Assembly: GCF_001499675.1 (NCBI RefSeq)
Contig: NZ_LN609302.1
Span: forward strand, 838,896 to 902,895
Direction of reading: 5' to 3'
DNA from: Acetobacter ghanensis
GTDB taxonomy: Bacteria; Pseudomonadota; Alphaproteobacteria; Acetobacterales; Acetobacteraceae
Length of the DNA stretch: 64,000 nucleotides
The notes beneath the pieces are model-generated. The model ran no database searches. It was given only the letters and a program-made list of their open reading frames with translations, and was not told where the DNA came from. Of the stretch, positions 46,089 through 54,908 are shown one piece after another. The first letter of the stretch is position 1. The number at the start of each line of letters is the position of its first letter. The position numbers and the translations under genes were made by a program.

Positions 46089-46111
46089 ACGGCCTGCCTG
46101 CGCAGGCCGTT
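46089..46111. terminator. Hairpin between ankyrin gene and hisC
   Basis: AACGGCCTG and CAGGCCGTT flank a 5-base loop in a 9-bp stem. It has only a weak T-rich tail, so terminator function is uncertain. It lies 18 bases before the hisC start. Confidence 0.5.
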
Positions 46112-46128
46112 CAACTTATGTCTATGGA

Positions 46129-47205
46129 ATGATCAGAATGAGCCGTTTCTGGAGCCCTCTTGTTCACACCCTCACACCCTATGTGCCGGGTGAACAGCCC
46201 AAAATCGCCAATCTGATCAAGCTGAACACCAATGAATCACCTTATGGCCCATCTCCCCGCGCGCTGGAGGCCATGAAAGCCGCTACAACCGAGAGTATGC
46301 GCTTGTATCCGGACCCCGAGGCACTGGCGCTGCGAACGGCGCTGGGGCAGCGCGTGGGTCTTTCCGCCGACCATGTCTTTGTTGGGAATGGGTCTGACGA
46401 GGTGCTGGCTCACGCTTTTCAGGCGTTGTTCGCACATGGGGACCCGCTGCTTTTCCCGGATGTGAGTTATAGTTTCTACAAGGTTTACTGTGGGCTGTAC
46501 AAGCTGCCCTACCGTATGGTGCCCCTGACCTCGGATATGCGCATTGCGGTGGAGGACTATACAGGGCCTTGCAGTGGTGTGGTTATTGCCAACCCCAATG
46601 CGCCTACGGGCATAGCGCTTGAACTGGAAGACATACGCAAACTGCTGGAAATGCACCCGGACCGAGTGGTTTTGGTTGATGAAGCCTATGTGGATTTTGG
46701 CGCGCGGAGTGCGGTAGAGCTGATTAGGGACTACCCTAACTTGCTGGTTGTGCAGACTTTTTCCAAGTCCCGTGCGTTGGCTGGGGCGCGGGTTGGCTTT
46801 GCCTTTGGGCAACCGGATCTGATTGAGGCGCTGGTGCGGGTTAAGGATAGTTTTAATTCCTATCCGCTTGACCGTCTGGCGCAGGCCGGGGCGACCGCAT
46901 CGGTGGAAGATGAGGTCTGGTTCAACCAGACTGTGCAGCGGGTTATGGCCAGCCGTGCCCGGTTGAGCGAGGGGCTGAAGTCTCTTGGTTTTGAAGTCTT
47001 GCCGTCTCAGGCAAACTTTGTTTACACTCGGCATCCCGACCGTGATGCAGGAGAGCTGGCGGCGCAGTTAAGATCCCGGGCCATTCTTGTCCGGCACCTT
47101 AAGGGTGAGCGCACGATGGCGTGGTTGCGTATTACGGTGGGAACCGAAGAGCAGTGTCAGACCTTGCTTGATGCTTTGCGCGACTGTGTTCTTTGCAATT
47201 CGTAA
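46129..47205 (+). CDS. hisC: Histidinol-phosphate aminotransferase
   Basis: A 358-residue PLP enzyme of class I/II aminotransferases. The PLP lysine is Lys213 in [16 protein letters not shown], and [12 protein letters not shown] near residue 35 is a HisC signature, together with NPNAPTG and the aspartate in LVDEAYVDF. The enzyme makes L-histidinol phosphate in histidine synthesis and can also act on aromatic amino acids. The first ATG (46129) and the one three codons later are both possible starts. No other his gene is nearby, as is usual when a genome has more than one hisC. Confidence 0.93.
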   Translation: MIRMSRFWSPLVHTLTPYVPGEQPKIANLIKLNTNESPYGPSPRALEAMKAATTESMRLYPDPEALALRTALGQRVGLSADHVFVGNGSDEVLAHAFQALFAHGDPLLFPDVSYSFYKVYCGLYKLPYRMVPLTSDMRIAVEDYTGPCSGVVIANPNAPTGIALELEDIRKLLEMHPDRVVLVDEAYVDFGARSAVELIRDYPNLLVVQTFSKSRALAGARVGFAFGQPDLIEALVRVKDSFNSYPLDRLAQAGATASVEDEVWFNQTVQRVMASRARLSEGLKSLGFEVLPSQANFVYTRHPDRDAGELAAQLRSRAILVRHLKGERTMAWLRITVGTEEQCQTLLDALRDCVLCNS

Positions 47206-47366
47206 AAACTGTCTGGTTCTTCGTTTTGCCCACCCCGGTTTCTGGCCGGGCCTGTGTCGCGCTGCGCACAAAAGGCAGGCGTTGCAGGATCGTCAGGTAT
47301 TAAATTTTTAAGACATAAACCATACGGCTTTGTCCGCTTGGTCTTGATTTGATGGAGGGTCTGTTC

Positions 47367-47642
47367 ATGCGCGCTTTTCGCGGCCAGATGTCTGATAACC
47401 AGCCCATTCGGCGCTCCCTGCCGGAAAAACAGAAGCAGCTGCGTGACCTGAAGGAAACGCTGGCGGCCATGAAGTCCCACACGTCTCCTGCATTGAAGGA
47501 GAGCGTGCGTAAACGGATTGCCCAGCTTGAGGCGGAACTGACCGCGGCTCCGGTTCTCAAATCCAACCGTTCGGGTGGTGCGCCACGGGCCAAGCAGGAA
47601 CGGGGCAGCACACCACGCCGACCAACAATACGGTCTATTTAA
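47367..47642 (+). CDS. Small coiled-coil hypothetical protein
   Basis: A 91-residue protein I do not recognise. The ATG at 47367 has GGAGGG 7 bases upstream, better than the ATG 15 bases earlier. Residues about 18-58 (PEKQKQLRDLKETLAAMK... RKRIAQLEAEL) form a helical, probably coiled-coil stretch; the C-terminus is basic and rich in Ser, Arg and Pro. It has its own strong terminator, which supports it as a real short gene. Confidence 0.65.
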   Translation: MRAFRGQMSDNQPIRRSLPEKQKQLRDLKETLAAMKSHTSPALKESVRKRIAQLEAELTAAPVLKSNRSGGAPRAKQERGSTPRRPTIRSI

Positions 47643-47655
47643 AACAGGCCAGAAG

Positions 47656-47685
47656 GGGGAGGGGTGGTTGACCTCTCCCCTTTTT
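47656..47685 (+). terminator. Rho-independent terminator after small coiled-coil gene
   Basis: GGGGAGGGGT pairs with ACCTCTCCCC (one G-U pair) around a 5-base loop, followed by five T. It begins 14 bases beyond the stop codon. Confidence 0.85.
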
Positions 47686-47799
47686 GTGTGGCTTGTGCGT
47701 GTTGTAGCGCTTTTTTGTCTTTATTTTTGCCGTTGTGATGGCGCTCCACGGTGCACTGGAAAAATCCCATAACAGATTAGCAGAGCAGGGAGAGCGGAA

Positions 47800-48858
47800 T
47801 TGGCTGGAACCACCTTGTCTCAACTGACAGATCTGCTTTCTGAAGGGGGAACCCTGCTGCGGGATGGTCTGGTATGGGCCATTTACTGCCGTCCGGGGCA
47901 GGAGCCGCAGGAGCTGGAGCGCGAGGTGGTCATCCACCGCCTGACAACCGGGAACTTCCCTCCCGAGTTCGCCGAGGGCGAAGGCTGGGCATGGTTTCAT
48001 TTTGACATTGTACACACCATGTCCCGCCATCAGATTGAGACCATTCCTTCTCTGCCGGAGGAAGTGCGTCAGGTTCTGACCAATCTGGAACGTAGCACCC
48101 GGCTGGAAAGTGAGGGGGACATCGTTTTTGGTGCCCTTCCCGCGTTTGATGATACGTCCACGGATGATGACCGCAACGTCAGCACATGGCGTTTTGCCCT
48201 TGAGCCTGACCTGCTGCTGACCACGCGCCGCCACCCTATTCCCGCTCTTGGTGTGGTGTTCCACGAACTTAAGCGCGGACTGGTGCCTCGTTCCCCCGCC
48301 AAGGTGGTGGACCGTGCCCTGCTGGAATTTGCCGATACGCTGCGGCGGGACTTTGCCCGTCTGGATGACCAGCTTGATCGGGCCGAAGATGTGCTGCTGA
48401 TGCTCGACCGGGATACGGATCTGGGTCGTATGAGCGGCCTGCTGGGTATGGTGCGCCGCCGCTCCACGGAATTACGACGGGTGCTGGCTCCGGTGGATCG
48501 TATTTTTCGTGATGAAGAGCTGGAACTGCCAGAATGGGCCGAAGATGATCTGAAGGATCGGTCCCACCGGCAGGTTCATGCCGCACTCGATGACCTTTTA
48601 GCACTTCAGGACCGGGCGCGGTCCTTGCAGGATGAACTCACCTCCAATCAGGCGGAAGAAACCAACAGGCGGCTGTATATTTTGACCGTTGGTACCATTC
48701 TTATGCTGCCAGCAACGCTGGTGACCGGCTTTTTTGGTATGAATACTGGCGGCATGTTCCTGACCAATGGCACATGGGGCACGGTGGATGCCGGTGGCCT
48801 ATGCCTGCTGATCATGATGGGAACATGGTTCCTGCTCAAGGTAACCCGCCTTCTGTAG
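47800..48858 (+). CDS. zntB: CorA-family metal transporter, ZntB-like
   Basis: A 352-residue protein with a long cytoplasmic N-terminal domain and two C-terminal membrane helices joined by the loop GMNTGG, the CorA signature. The domain layout and length fit ZntB, which moves zinc or other divalent cations. The start is TTG, with GGGAG 7 bases upstream, and no ATG closer fits the family N-terminus. It is in a single-gene unit. Direction of transport cannot be read from sequence; ZntB is now thought to import zinc with protons. Confidence 0.88.
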   Translation: MAGTTLSQLTDLLSEGGTLLRDGLVWAIYCRPGQEPQELEREVVIHRLTTGNFPPEFAEGEGWAWFHFDIVHTMSRHQIETIPSLPEEVRQVLTNLERSTRLESEGDIVFGALPAFDDTSTDDDRNVSTWRFALEPDLLLTTRRHPIPALGVVFHELKRGLVPRSPAKVVDRALLEFADTLRRDFARLDDQLDRAEDVLLMLDRDTDLGRMSGLLGMVRRRSTELRRVLAPVDRIFRDEELELPEWAEDDLKDRSHRQVHAALDDLLALQDRARSLQDELTSNQAEETNRRLYILTVGTILMLPATLVTGFFGMNTGGMFLTNGTWGTVDAGGLCLLIMMGTWFLLKVTRLL

Positions 48859-49202
48859 GAGGGAGGGGCTGTTTTGCGCGCGCTATGGGGTGCGCAGAAT
48901 TTTGGCAGTATGTCTGACGTGCCATAAAATTAGCCAAGTTGGTGGATAAAGCCCTCTGCTGGAGACGTACGGGAATCCTGATGGTTCCCGGCATCAGTCT
49001 GGGTGCGAATGGTCATGCCAGTATTGTTTACGCAAATTGGAACTGGTTCTGTAATGGCTGCCCGCTGGTCTGGTAGAGCGGTTTCTTGCGTGGCAGGCAT
49101 GGTCTGTATAAATACAAAACCGTATTTTGGTGCCGGTTTGTGCCGTGTTCGGTGTCAATCAGGCCGAATTTCCTGTGCCTTGGCAAGGATGGATTGGACA
49201 GC
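48859..49202. other. Spacer between zntB-like gene and transglycosylase gene
   Basis: A 344-base stretch without a supported gene. A 67-codon frame at 49003-49206 overlaps the next gene, has no ribosome site and is not called. The transglycosylase promoter should be here; the sequence is AT-richer in the middle (around 48915-48945). Confidence 0.4.
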
Positions 49203-50606
49203 ATGACAGGCAGACAGGCCCCCTCCCGGATGCAAGACTGTTGTGTCTCCCTTTTTCCTCAAAAGACGTTGCGTGCAGTAAAAGGGATTATGGCGCTGGG
49301 GCTTCTGGCCCTGCTGGCCGCGTGCGCTAATCAGCCCGGTGGGCGTGATTCGGATGTGCCCATAGCGCAGGAGGCCGAGTTCTATCGCTCCCATGCCCGT
49401 GCCTATTATGCGCCTCCCGGCCCACCAGAAGATCCGTGGGGCCCTTATATACGGGAAGCATCGCAACGCTTTGATGTGCCGGAGGAATGGGTGCGTGCCG
49501 TTATCCAGCAGGAGTCCGGCGGCAAGCTGTTCCATGATGGCCAACTGGTTACATCCGGTCCCGGCGCCATGGGGCTGATGCAGCTTATGCCTCCAACCTA
49601 TGATGAAATGCGGGCCACATATAATCTGGGCGGGGATGCTTACGAACCGCACGATAATATTATGGCCGGTACAGCATATTTGCGGCAGTTGTACGATGTA
49701 TATGGCTCACCGGGCTTTCTGGCAGCGTATAATGCCGGGCCGGGTCGTCTGGAAGATTTTATAACCCGTAACCGTACACTCCCGCGGGAGACCCGGAACT
49801 ATGTGGCGTCCATCGGGCGGCGCATTGTGGGCATTTCACCACAGAACAGGTCTCAGGCCGATATGCAGGTCGCTAGCCACGATACGTTTATGCAGACCGC
49901 TGCTGCGGCACAGCCCGTGCGTACACAGGGTGGCATAAGTGCTGTGCGGGCTGCCTGGTCGGCCCGGCAGCAGGGCAGTATGCAGCCTGTGCAGGTGGCT
50001 GATGCCATTGGGGACGATTCTGCTGATAACACTGCCTCCAATACCTATGGGCAGGACTGGCATCCTGTTTCACGTAAAACAGGAGTCGATGGTCTGGCGG
50101 AAAGCCCGGCTGATGTGCGGGCCATATGGGCCAAACGTCTGGGAGCCTCCGCCCAGACAACGGCAGACACACCGGTGCAGGTTGCTCAAGCTTCGGAAGA
50201 CGTAGCAGATTCATCCAGCCCGCTCACGGACTCTGCGCAGTCTGGTACCGAACCGGCCAGAGTTGCTGTGGCGCAGGGGGGGGCTGGTAACAATCTGCGT
50301 CTTTTTTCTACAGCCCATGCGGAACCAGCACCTTTGCAGAGCAGGAAGGTCCGGGGCGTAGAGGTTAAAAACTGGGCTATTCAGGTTGGGGCCTTTGGGT
50401 CTGCCAGCATGGCGCAGCAGGCATCCGGGCGCGCGCAACATCAGAATAACGCTCTGTCTGGCGCGCATGTGCAGATTGCTATGGTGCAGGCTAAAAAAGG
50501 ACGGCTGTACCGTGCGCGTCTGACCAATCTGTCTCACACGGATGCGGTGGGAGCCTGCCGCAAACTGAGTGGCTGCGTTGTTATCTCCCCCGAATCTCGG
50601 CCCTGA
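49203..50606 (+). CDS. Lytic transglycosylase lipoprotein with C-terminal SPOR domain
   Basis: A 467-residue envelope enzyme. A lipoprotein-like signal ends in LLAAC (around residue 38), then comes the SLT fold at about residues 70-220: VIQQESGGK holds the catalytic Glu, GAMGLMQLMPPT and AYNAGPG complete the motifs. Residues about 390-467 resemble a SPOR domain (NWAIQVGAFGSASMAQQASG), which binds denuded glycan strands at division sites. The enzyme cleaves peptidoglycan to anhydro-muropeptides. Start: ATG at 49203 is my choice; ATGs at 49230 and 49290 remain possible. It faces the lgt operon's lipoprotein gene head to tail. Confidence 0.87.
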   Translation: MTGRQAPSRMQDCCVSLFPQKTLRAVKGIMALGLLALLAACANQPGGRDSDVPIAQEAEFYRSHARAYYAPPGPPEDPWGPYIREASQRFDVPEEWVRAVIQQESGGKLFHDGQLVTSGPGAMGLMQLMPPTYDEMRATYNLGGDAYEPHDNIMAGTAYLRQLYDVYGSPGFLAAYNAGPGRLEDFITRNRTLPRETRNYVASIGRRIVGISPQNRSQADMQVASHDTFMQTAAAAQPVRTQGGISAVRAAWSARQQGSMQPVQVADAIGDDSADNTASNTYGQDWHPVSRKTGVDGLAESPADVRAIWAKRLGASAQTTADTPVQVAQASEDVADSSSPLTDSAQSGTEPARVAVAQGGAGNNLRLFSTAHAEPAPLQSRKVRGVEVKNWAIQVGAFGSASMAQQASGRAQHQNNALSGAHVQIAMVQAKKGRLYRARLTNLSHTDAVGACRKLSGCVVISPESRP

Positions 50607-50643
50607 ACGGCCGGAGCCGTCTGGTGTAAGCTTCACACCTTAA

Positions 50644-51609
50644 TTAGTTGGCTGGAGCTGGAGCTGGAGCTGGAGCGGTCGGTGCCGGTGTGCCGGGAGC
50701 GGCCAGCGGAGCATTGTCTCGGCCGGAGTAACGGTCAATAATTTGCTTAACGGCTGCTGCGGCTTCCTGCGCTGCGGCCACGGCAACATCGCCCCAATAC
50801 TGGTCGAGCGAGTGGGCGTCTATATCATGCAACTGTGTTGCGGCACCGGCTTCTTTGCCAGCGCTGTCCACAACGTGCCAGACAATTTCAATATGTTGCT
50901 GGGGGTGCCCTGTGGTGCCTGCTGGACCGGGTGTGAGTTTAACGGTTGTTGTGACGGTAAAGTCAGCATTTTTTGCTGAATTCTGGATGGTATCCTCACT
51001 GTCACGGAACGAAGCGGTAAAGGCCTGCGCCAGTGATGTGTTGCCATCTCCCGGAGCGCCGCTAACGCCGGTAAAATACACTCTTGCTGCACGGTGTTTG
51101 AGGCTGTGCGGGTCTTTTTCCATATCATCAGCCTGAATACCTGTAAGCACTGCGGCAATACGGCTGGCGGCATCCTGCGCAACAAGTGTGAAAAAGGTTC
51201 CATCCCCTGCAGACCATTGCTCAACAGGTACCGGCTGGCCTTCCTGCGTGGCACGGACCGTGTTTTTGGGGGTCATAATTGTATAGACCGGCACCACCTG
51301 ACCGTTGCGCAGTTCGGCCTGCATGTTCAGCCACCAGTCCCCTTTGCGGGTGGGCTGGGCTATGGCGGGAATGGTCTGCTGGAGCAGTTCCTGCGCAACA
51401 TCCTTGGCCCATAGGCTGGCATTGGCATCGGAGAGAAGGGCGTTGGGTGGCGTGGGTACATCCAGCCGGGCTGGGGGGGCACTGGCGGCCAGTCCCGGCC
51501 CGTTTTTGTCTGAATGTGCAAAGGGGTGCGGCACATCAAGACATCCGCTTAACAGCAGCAGAGCAGAGCAGGGGAGGGCAAAACGAGCAGGGTACTGGCG
51601 GCGTATCAT
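50644..51609 (-). CDS. Uncharacterised lipoprotein in the lgt operon
   Basis: A 321-residue protein with lipobox LLSGC (Cys23). I do not recognise the body; it has no known catalytic motif. It is alternately hydrophilic with alanine-rich stretches and ends in a Pro-Ala repeat (APAPAPAPAN). The DNA there has four tandem copies of GCTGGA at 50651-50674. It overlaps the pgeF stop by four bases, so it belongs to the lgt-midA-pgeF unit. As Lgt lipidates lipoproteins, this one depends on the first gene of its own operon. Confidence 0.75.
   Translation of the reverse strand: MIRRQYPARFALPCSALLLLSGCLDVPHPFAHSDKNGPGLAASAPPARLDVPTPPNALLSDANASLWAKDVAQELLQQTIPAIAQPTRKGDWWLNMQAELRNGQVVPVYTIMTPKNTVRATQEGQPVPVEQWSAGDGTFFTLVAQDAASRIAAVLTGIQADDMEKDPHSLKHRAARVYFTGVSGAPGDGNTSLAQAFTASFRDSEDTIQNSAKNADFTVTTTVKLTPGPAGTTGHPQQHIEIVWHVVDSAGKEAGAATQLHDIDAHSLDQYWGDVAVAAAQEAAAAVKQIIDRYSGRDNAPLAAPGTPAPTAPAPAPAPAN
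50651..50674. repeat. Tandem hexamer repeat, four copies of GCTGGA
   Basis: Four in-frame copies inside the 3' end of the lipoprotein gene encode Pro-Ala units. Copy number changes by slippage would lengthen or shorten the tail without breaking the frame. Confidence 0.85.
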
Positions 51610-52409
51610 CCGTTGCGGGTTCCCGTGGCAATAACAGAAATCTGGTGTCCGATCTGGCCACCGCCAGCGAGCGTGCGCCGCCTGTGGCTGAAAAAACGGG
51701 TTTCGTCTGTCAGAGTGTCAACGCCCAGTGCGGCGGCATGTTTGATTCCGGCGCGTTGCAGACGAAAAACGCACCATCCCGCCAGATCAAACTGGTAATG
51801 CCCAGCCCGTTTGCCGGAAGCAAAAAACTGGGCAGCCTGCCTGTCCGCGCTGGTAATGGCTGTGTGCATGTCCTCGGCGGTTTCGTAACTTTCCTGCGCA
51901 ATGCAGGGACCAACTACCGCACTTAGGCTATCCCGCGTGGCGCCTAGGGCTAGCATGGCCTCTATGGTCGTTTCCAGCACCCCGCTTAATGCGCCACGCC
52001 AACCTGCGTGGGCGGCCCCAACAACCGTGCCCTGCTCGTTGCTAAACAGCACCGGAGCGCAGTCGGCGGTAATAACGCTTATGGCCAGATCCGGGTTGGA
52101 GGTTACCAGCGCATCGGCTTGTGCACCACGTCCTGCTGCCCAAGGGGCTGTTGCGGTTATAACGGTTGGGCCATGCACCTGTGTTACGCCAAGCAGGCAT
52201 TCCGCTTGCACACCCATGTGGCGTGCAACCCGTGCCCGGTTTTCGGCCAGATTGTCTGCCGTATCACCCGATCTGGTGGAGCAGTTCAGGCTGGCGTACG
52301 GGCCGGTGGAAACGCCGCCCTCACGCGTAAAAAAACCATGTCTGGCCTGCCCCAGCAATGGGCTGGTAAGCGGCGCAAGACTGGACGGTGCAGTAGGTGG
52401 GGACGTCAT
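51606..52409 (-). CDS. pgeF: Peptidoglycan editing factor PgeF / polyphenol-oxidase-family protein
   Basis: A 267-residue protein of the YfiH/DUF152 family. The metal ligands look conserved: TQVHGPTV, ITADCAPVL with the Cys, and GAAHAGWRGAL with the His. PgeF removes misincorporated L-Ser from peptidoglycan precursors; eukaryotic relatives are purine-active laccase-like enzymes. The start overlaps the midA stop by four bases, and its own stop overlaps the lipoprotein start. The order lgt-midA-pgeF is common in Alphaproteobacteria. Confidence 0.92.
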   Translation of the reverse strand: MTSPPTAPSSLAPLTSPLLGQARHGFFTREGGVSTGPYASLNCSTRSGDTADNLAENRARVARHMGVQAECLLGVTQVHGPTVITATAPWAAGRGAQADALVTSNPDLAISVITADCAPVLFSNEQGTVVGAAHAGWRGALSGVLETTIEAMLALGATRDSLSAVVGPCIAQESYETAEDMHTAITSADRQAAQFFASGKRAGHYQFDLAGWCVFRLQRAGIKHAAALGVDTLTDETRFFSHRRRTLAGGGQIGHQISVIATGTRNG

Positions 52410-53434
52410 GCAACCGGACCTTTCATAAAGCCGGGGGGCGTGGGCAGGGTGGGGGAGGCCAGAGCCATGACCTTGAACAGATGCCCCATTTTTTCTGGTG
52501 CGACCAGCCGGTTTGTGGCCGAGCGTAGCATGGCAGCATCCTGCGGGTTGGCATGGCTTGCCAACTGCTCCGTGCGTTCCATGATGCCCAGATGGCGCAG
52601 AAAATCTCCCTGATCTTCGGTCCCGTATGTTGCAACTTCTGCTTTGCGGGCAACGGCCAGCAAGGCAGTAAAGTCCACATGGGTGGTCAGGTCGGCTTCG
52701 CCTTCTTCCGCCTGCAACGGAGGGGTCGGGCGGGCGTGGCGCAGTGCTTGTAAGGAATCACCCGTTGAATTTGTATCGTGCCCATAGTCAATAAACAGGG
52801 CGACACCGGGGGAGTGAAGGAACCGGTGCGCAAGGTCACGCACAATATGCTGGGCCTGCTCGCATATCTCTACAACCGTATCGGGTTGCAGGGTCCGTCC
52901 ATCGGGCAGGGAGGGGGCAGCGCAGGAGATCAGCTCCAGTGCTTTGTCGGCCACGTAATGTTCATGCCAGCCTGTGCTGGTCTGGATAAACTGGCGGACG
53001 GGCAGCGCGTCCAGAAATTCGTTAGCCAGCAGAATCATGGGGCCAGCGGGTATGTCGTTGACATGCTTGTGCCACACGGGTTGCGCGTAAGCGTGCAGAA
53101 TTTTTGCTTGAACCTGCCTGAGCCGGGGAGACGTTTCCACCAGATGCACGGTCAGGGCTTTTGCCATGTCTGGTGCCTGACGGGTGATAACACGTAACGC
53201 ATCGGCCATGAGCGTGCCCCGACCGGGGCCTGCTTCTGCAAGGATCAGCTTGGCGGGGCTGCCCATGCCCTGCCAGACGGTAATGGCCCACGCACCCAGT
53301 AGTTCGCCAAAGACCTGAGAAATTTCTGGCGCGGTAATAAAGTCCGACAGGAACGGTGTTTCGGCATAATACTGGGTGTTTACCCGCGCCATAAAGTGGT
53401 CAAGGCGTTCTGCGTTGTAGATGTGTGCTGCCAT
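52406..53434 (-). CDS. MidA/NDUFAF7-like SAM-dependent methyltransferase
   Basis: A 342-residue protein with the MidA family segments: FLSDFITAPEISQVFGELLG near residue 28, then the SAM-binding region LILAEAGPGRGTLMADAL (EAGPGRGT). The family methylates an arginine of complex I in mitochondria; in bacteria its role is less clear. The N-terminus is a little shorter than in many members. The gene follows lgt by 8 bases and is overlapped by pgeF, so it is in the middle of a four-gene operon. Confidence 0.9.
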   Translation of the reverse strand: MAAHIYNAERLDHFMARVNTQYYAETPFLSDFITAPEISQVFGELLGAWAITVWQGMGSPAKLILAEAGPGRGTLMADALRVITRQAPDMAKALTVHLVETSPRLRQVQAKILHAYAQPVWHKHVNDIPAGPMILLANEFLDALPVRQFIQTSTGWHEHYVADKALELISCAAPSLPDGRTLQPDTVVEICEQAQHIVRDLAHRFLHSPGVALFIDYGHDTNSTGDSLQALRHARPTPPLQAEEGEADLTTHVDFTALLAVARKAEVATYGTEDQGDFLRHLGIMERTEQLASHANPQDAAMLRSATNRLVAPEKMGHLFKVMALASPTLPTPPGFMKGPVA

Positions 53435-53442
53435 AGTTCCGT

Positions 53443-54291
53443 TCAGTTTTTTTCAGCGGGTTGAGTTTGCGGGTCGGGCAGGCCGACGTAAATGGGCTGG
53501 CGGCGGGCGTTTACCATTAGGGCAATGCCTGCAATCAGCATGGGCACGCAGAGCAATTGGCCCATGGTAATGCCACCCGGCAGGTAGCCGAGGAAGGAGT
53601 CCGGCTCGCGGAAAAATTCGCAAAACGAGCGGGCGCAGCCATAGCCAGCCAGAAACATGCCAGCCAGAAAACCGGGGCGCTCACGAATGGAGCGCTGGCG
53701 GGAGGCAATAAACAGGACCAGAAACAGCAGCAGCCCTTCGGTCAGGGATTCGTAAAGCTGCGATGGGTGGCGGGGAATAGGCCCCCCGGTTGGAAAAATC
53801 ATGGCCCAAGGCAGACTGGCCGGAGCCTCGCGGCCCCAGAGTTCACCGTTGATGAAGTTGGCCAGCCGTCCCAACCCTAACCCGATGGGGACAGCCACGG
53901 TCACACGGTCTGCAAATGCCAGAAAGTTGAGCTTGTAGCGCCACGTAAACAGCACCATGGCGATAATGACACCAAGCGCGCCACCATGGAACGACATGCC
54001 GCCATGCCAGACTTCCAGTATGGAAAGTGGATGACTGAGGTAATAACCCGGCTGGTAGAACAGAACATAGCCCAACCGGCCCCCTGCCAGCACACCAAGG
54101 GTGACCCATGTTAGAAAGTCGTCAGCCAGTTCGGCCGTGCCTGCGCGTGGGGGCTGGGCGACCAGCTTGCGCAGCAGCATAATGCCAAGCACGATGCCCA
54201 GAATATAGGACAACGCGTACCAGCGCACCGCCAACGGCCCGAAATGCACCAGCACCGGGTCGAACTGTGGAAACATCAGAACAGGAAGCAT
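53443..54291 (-). CDS. lgt: Prolipoprotein diacylglyceryl transferase
   Basis: A 282-residue inner-membrane enzyme that transfers diacylglycerol to the lipobox cysteine of prolipoproteins. Seven hydrophobic segments and the Lgt signature GRLANFINGELWGR are present, as is the N-terminal HFGPLAVRWYALSY with the conserved Arg and Tyr. It is the first gene of the lgt-midA-pgeF-lipoprotein unit. Two possible starts exist (54291 and 54276), neither with a strong ribosome site. Confidence 0.96.
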   Translation of the reverse strand: MLPVLMFPQFDPVLVHFGPLAVRWYALSYILGIVLGIMLLRKLVAQPPRAGTAELADDFLTWVTLGVLAGGRLGYVLFYQPGYYLSHPLSILEVWHGGMSFHGGALGVIIAMVLFTWRYKLNFLAFADRVTVAVPIGLGLGRLANFINGELWGREAPASLPWAMIFPTGGPIPRHPSQLYESLTEGLLLFLVLFIASRQRSIRERPGFLAGMFLAGYGCARSFCEFFREPDSFLGYLPGGITMGQLLCVPMLIAGIALMVNARRQPIYVGLPDPQTQPAEKN

Positions 54292-54549
54292 GGAGGAGTC
54301 AATCCGGTGCGTGAGAGGTCAGAGATAAGGGCGGCCTGATGCCAGAGTGTTCTGGACAGCAACCGGCCCACCGGTGAGTAACATCATAAGGTGGACTATA
54401 AAGGGGGTGTCTGTTCCCTCCAAGCCAGCAAATGCGGGCATGGCGCGCTGGAGCATAAAAACAGGCAAACGTTTGGTAGTCACGGAGGTCTCAGTTTTCT
54501 ATCATACTCCGGCATTGCCTCTTTGCTGGAAGATGGAAGGTCTTATCCC

Positions 54550-54852
54550 ATGAGTGATGAAATTACAGTTGTTGCCATTCTCAAGGCCAAAGCAGGTCGT
54601 GAGGACGATGTTGCAAAAGCCATGGCCGCCTGTGTGGCGCCCTCCCGCGCGGAAGCCACCAACCACCAGTACGTGCCCAACCGTGATCTGGATGACCCGC
54701 AGACACTGATTTTTATCGAACGCTGGGCAAGCCGGAAGGCATTGGCTGATCATATGGAAACGCCACACTTCAAAAAACTGGCGGCTGCATTGGAAGGGCA
54801 ACTGGACGCACCGTTGCAGGTGCATATTCTACAGCCCGTTGCCGGAGCCTGA
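54550..54852 (+). CDS. Antibiotic biosynthesis monooxygenase-like protein (quinol monooxygenase)
   Basis: A 100-residue ABM-fold protein (PF03992). It has the ferredoxin-like pattern VVAILKAKAGREDDVAKAM, then RDLDDPQTLIFIERWASRKALADHMETPHF, typical of the YgiN/quinol monooxygenase group that acts on quinones or reactive aldehydes. The frame begins 53 codons upstream, but ATG at 54550 has GGAAGG 8 bases before and is the family start. Single-gene unit; a hairpin follows. Confidence 0.85.
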   Translation: MSDEITVVAILKAKAGREDDVAKAMAACVAPSRAEATNHQYVPNRDLDDPQTLIFIERWASRKALADHMETPHFKKLAAALEGQLDAPLQVHILQPVAGA

Positions 54853-54863
54853 ATTAGGCACGC

Positions 54864-54903
54864 CATCCTGTGCCCCGCGCATGTTGCAGCAGGGCACAGG
54901 ATG
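54864..54903. terminator. Hairpin between ABM gene and lactate permease
   Basis: CATCCTGTGCCC pairs perfectly with GGGCACAGGATG around a 16-base loop, between two convergent genes. It has no clear T-run, so I take it as a probable bidirectional terminator. Confidence 0.6.
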
Positions 54904-54908
54904 AAGCC

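Noticed and set aside
49003..49206. 67-codon frame upstream of the transglycosylase
   Set aside because: Overlaps the next gene's start, no ribosome site, no recognisable sequence.
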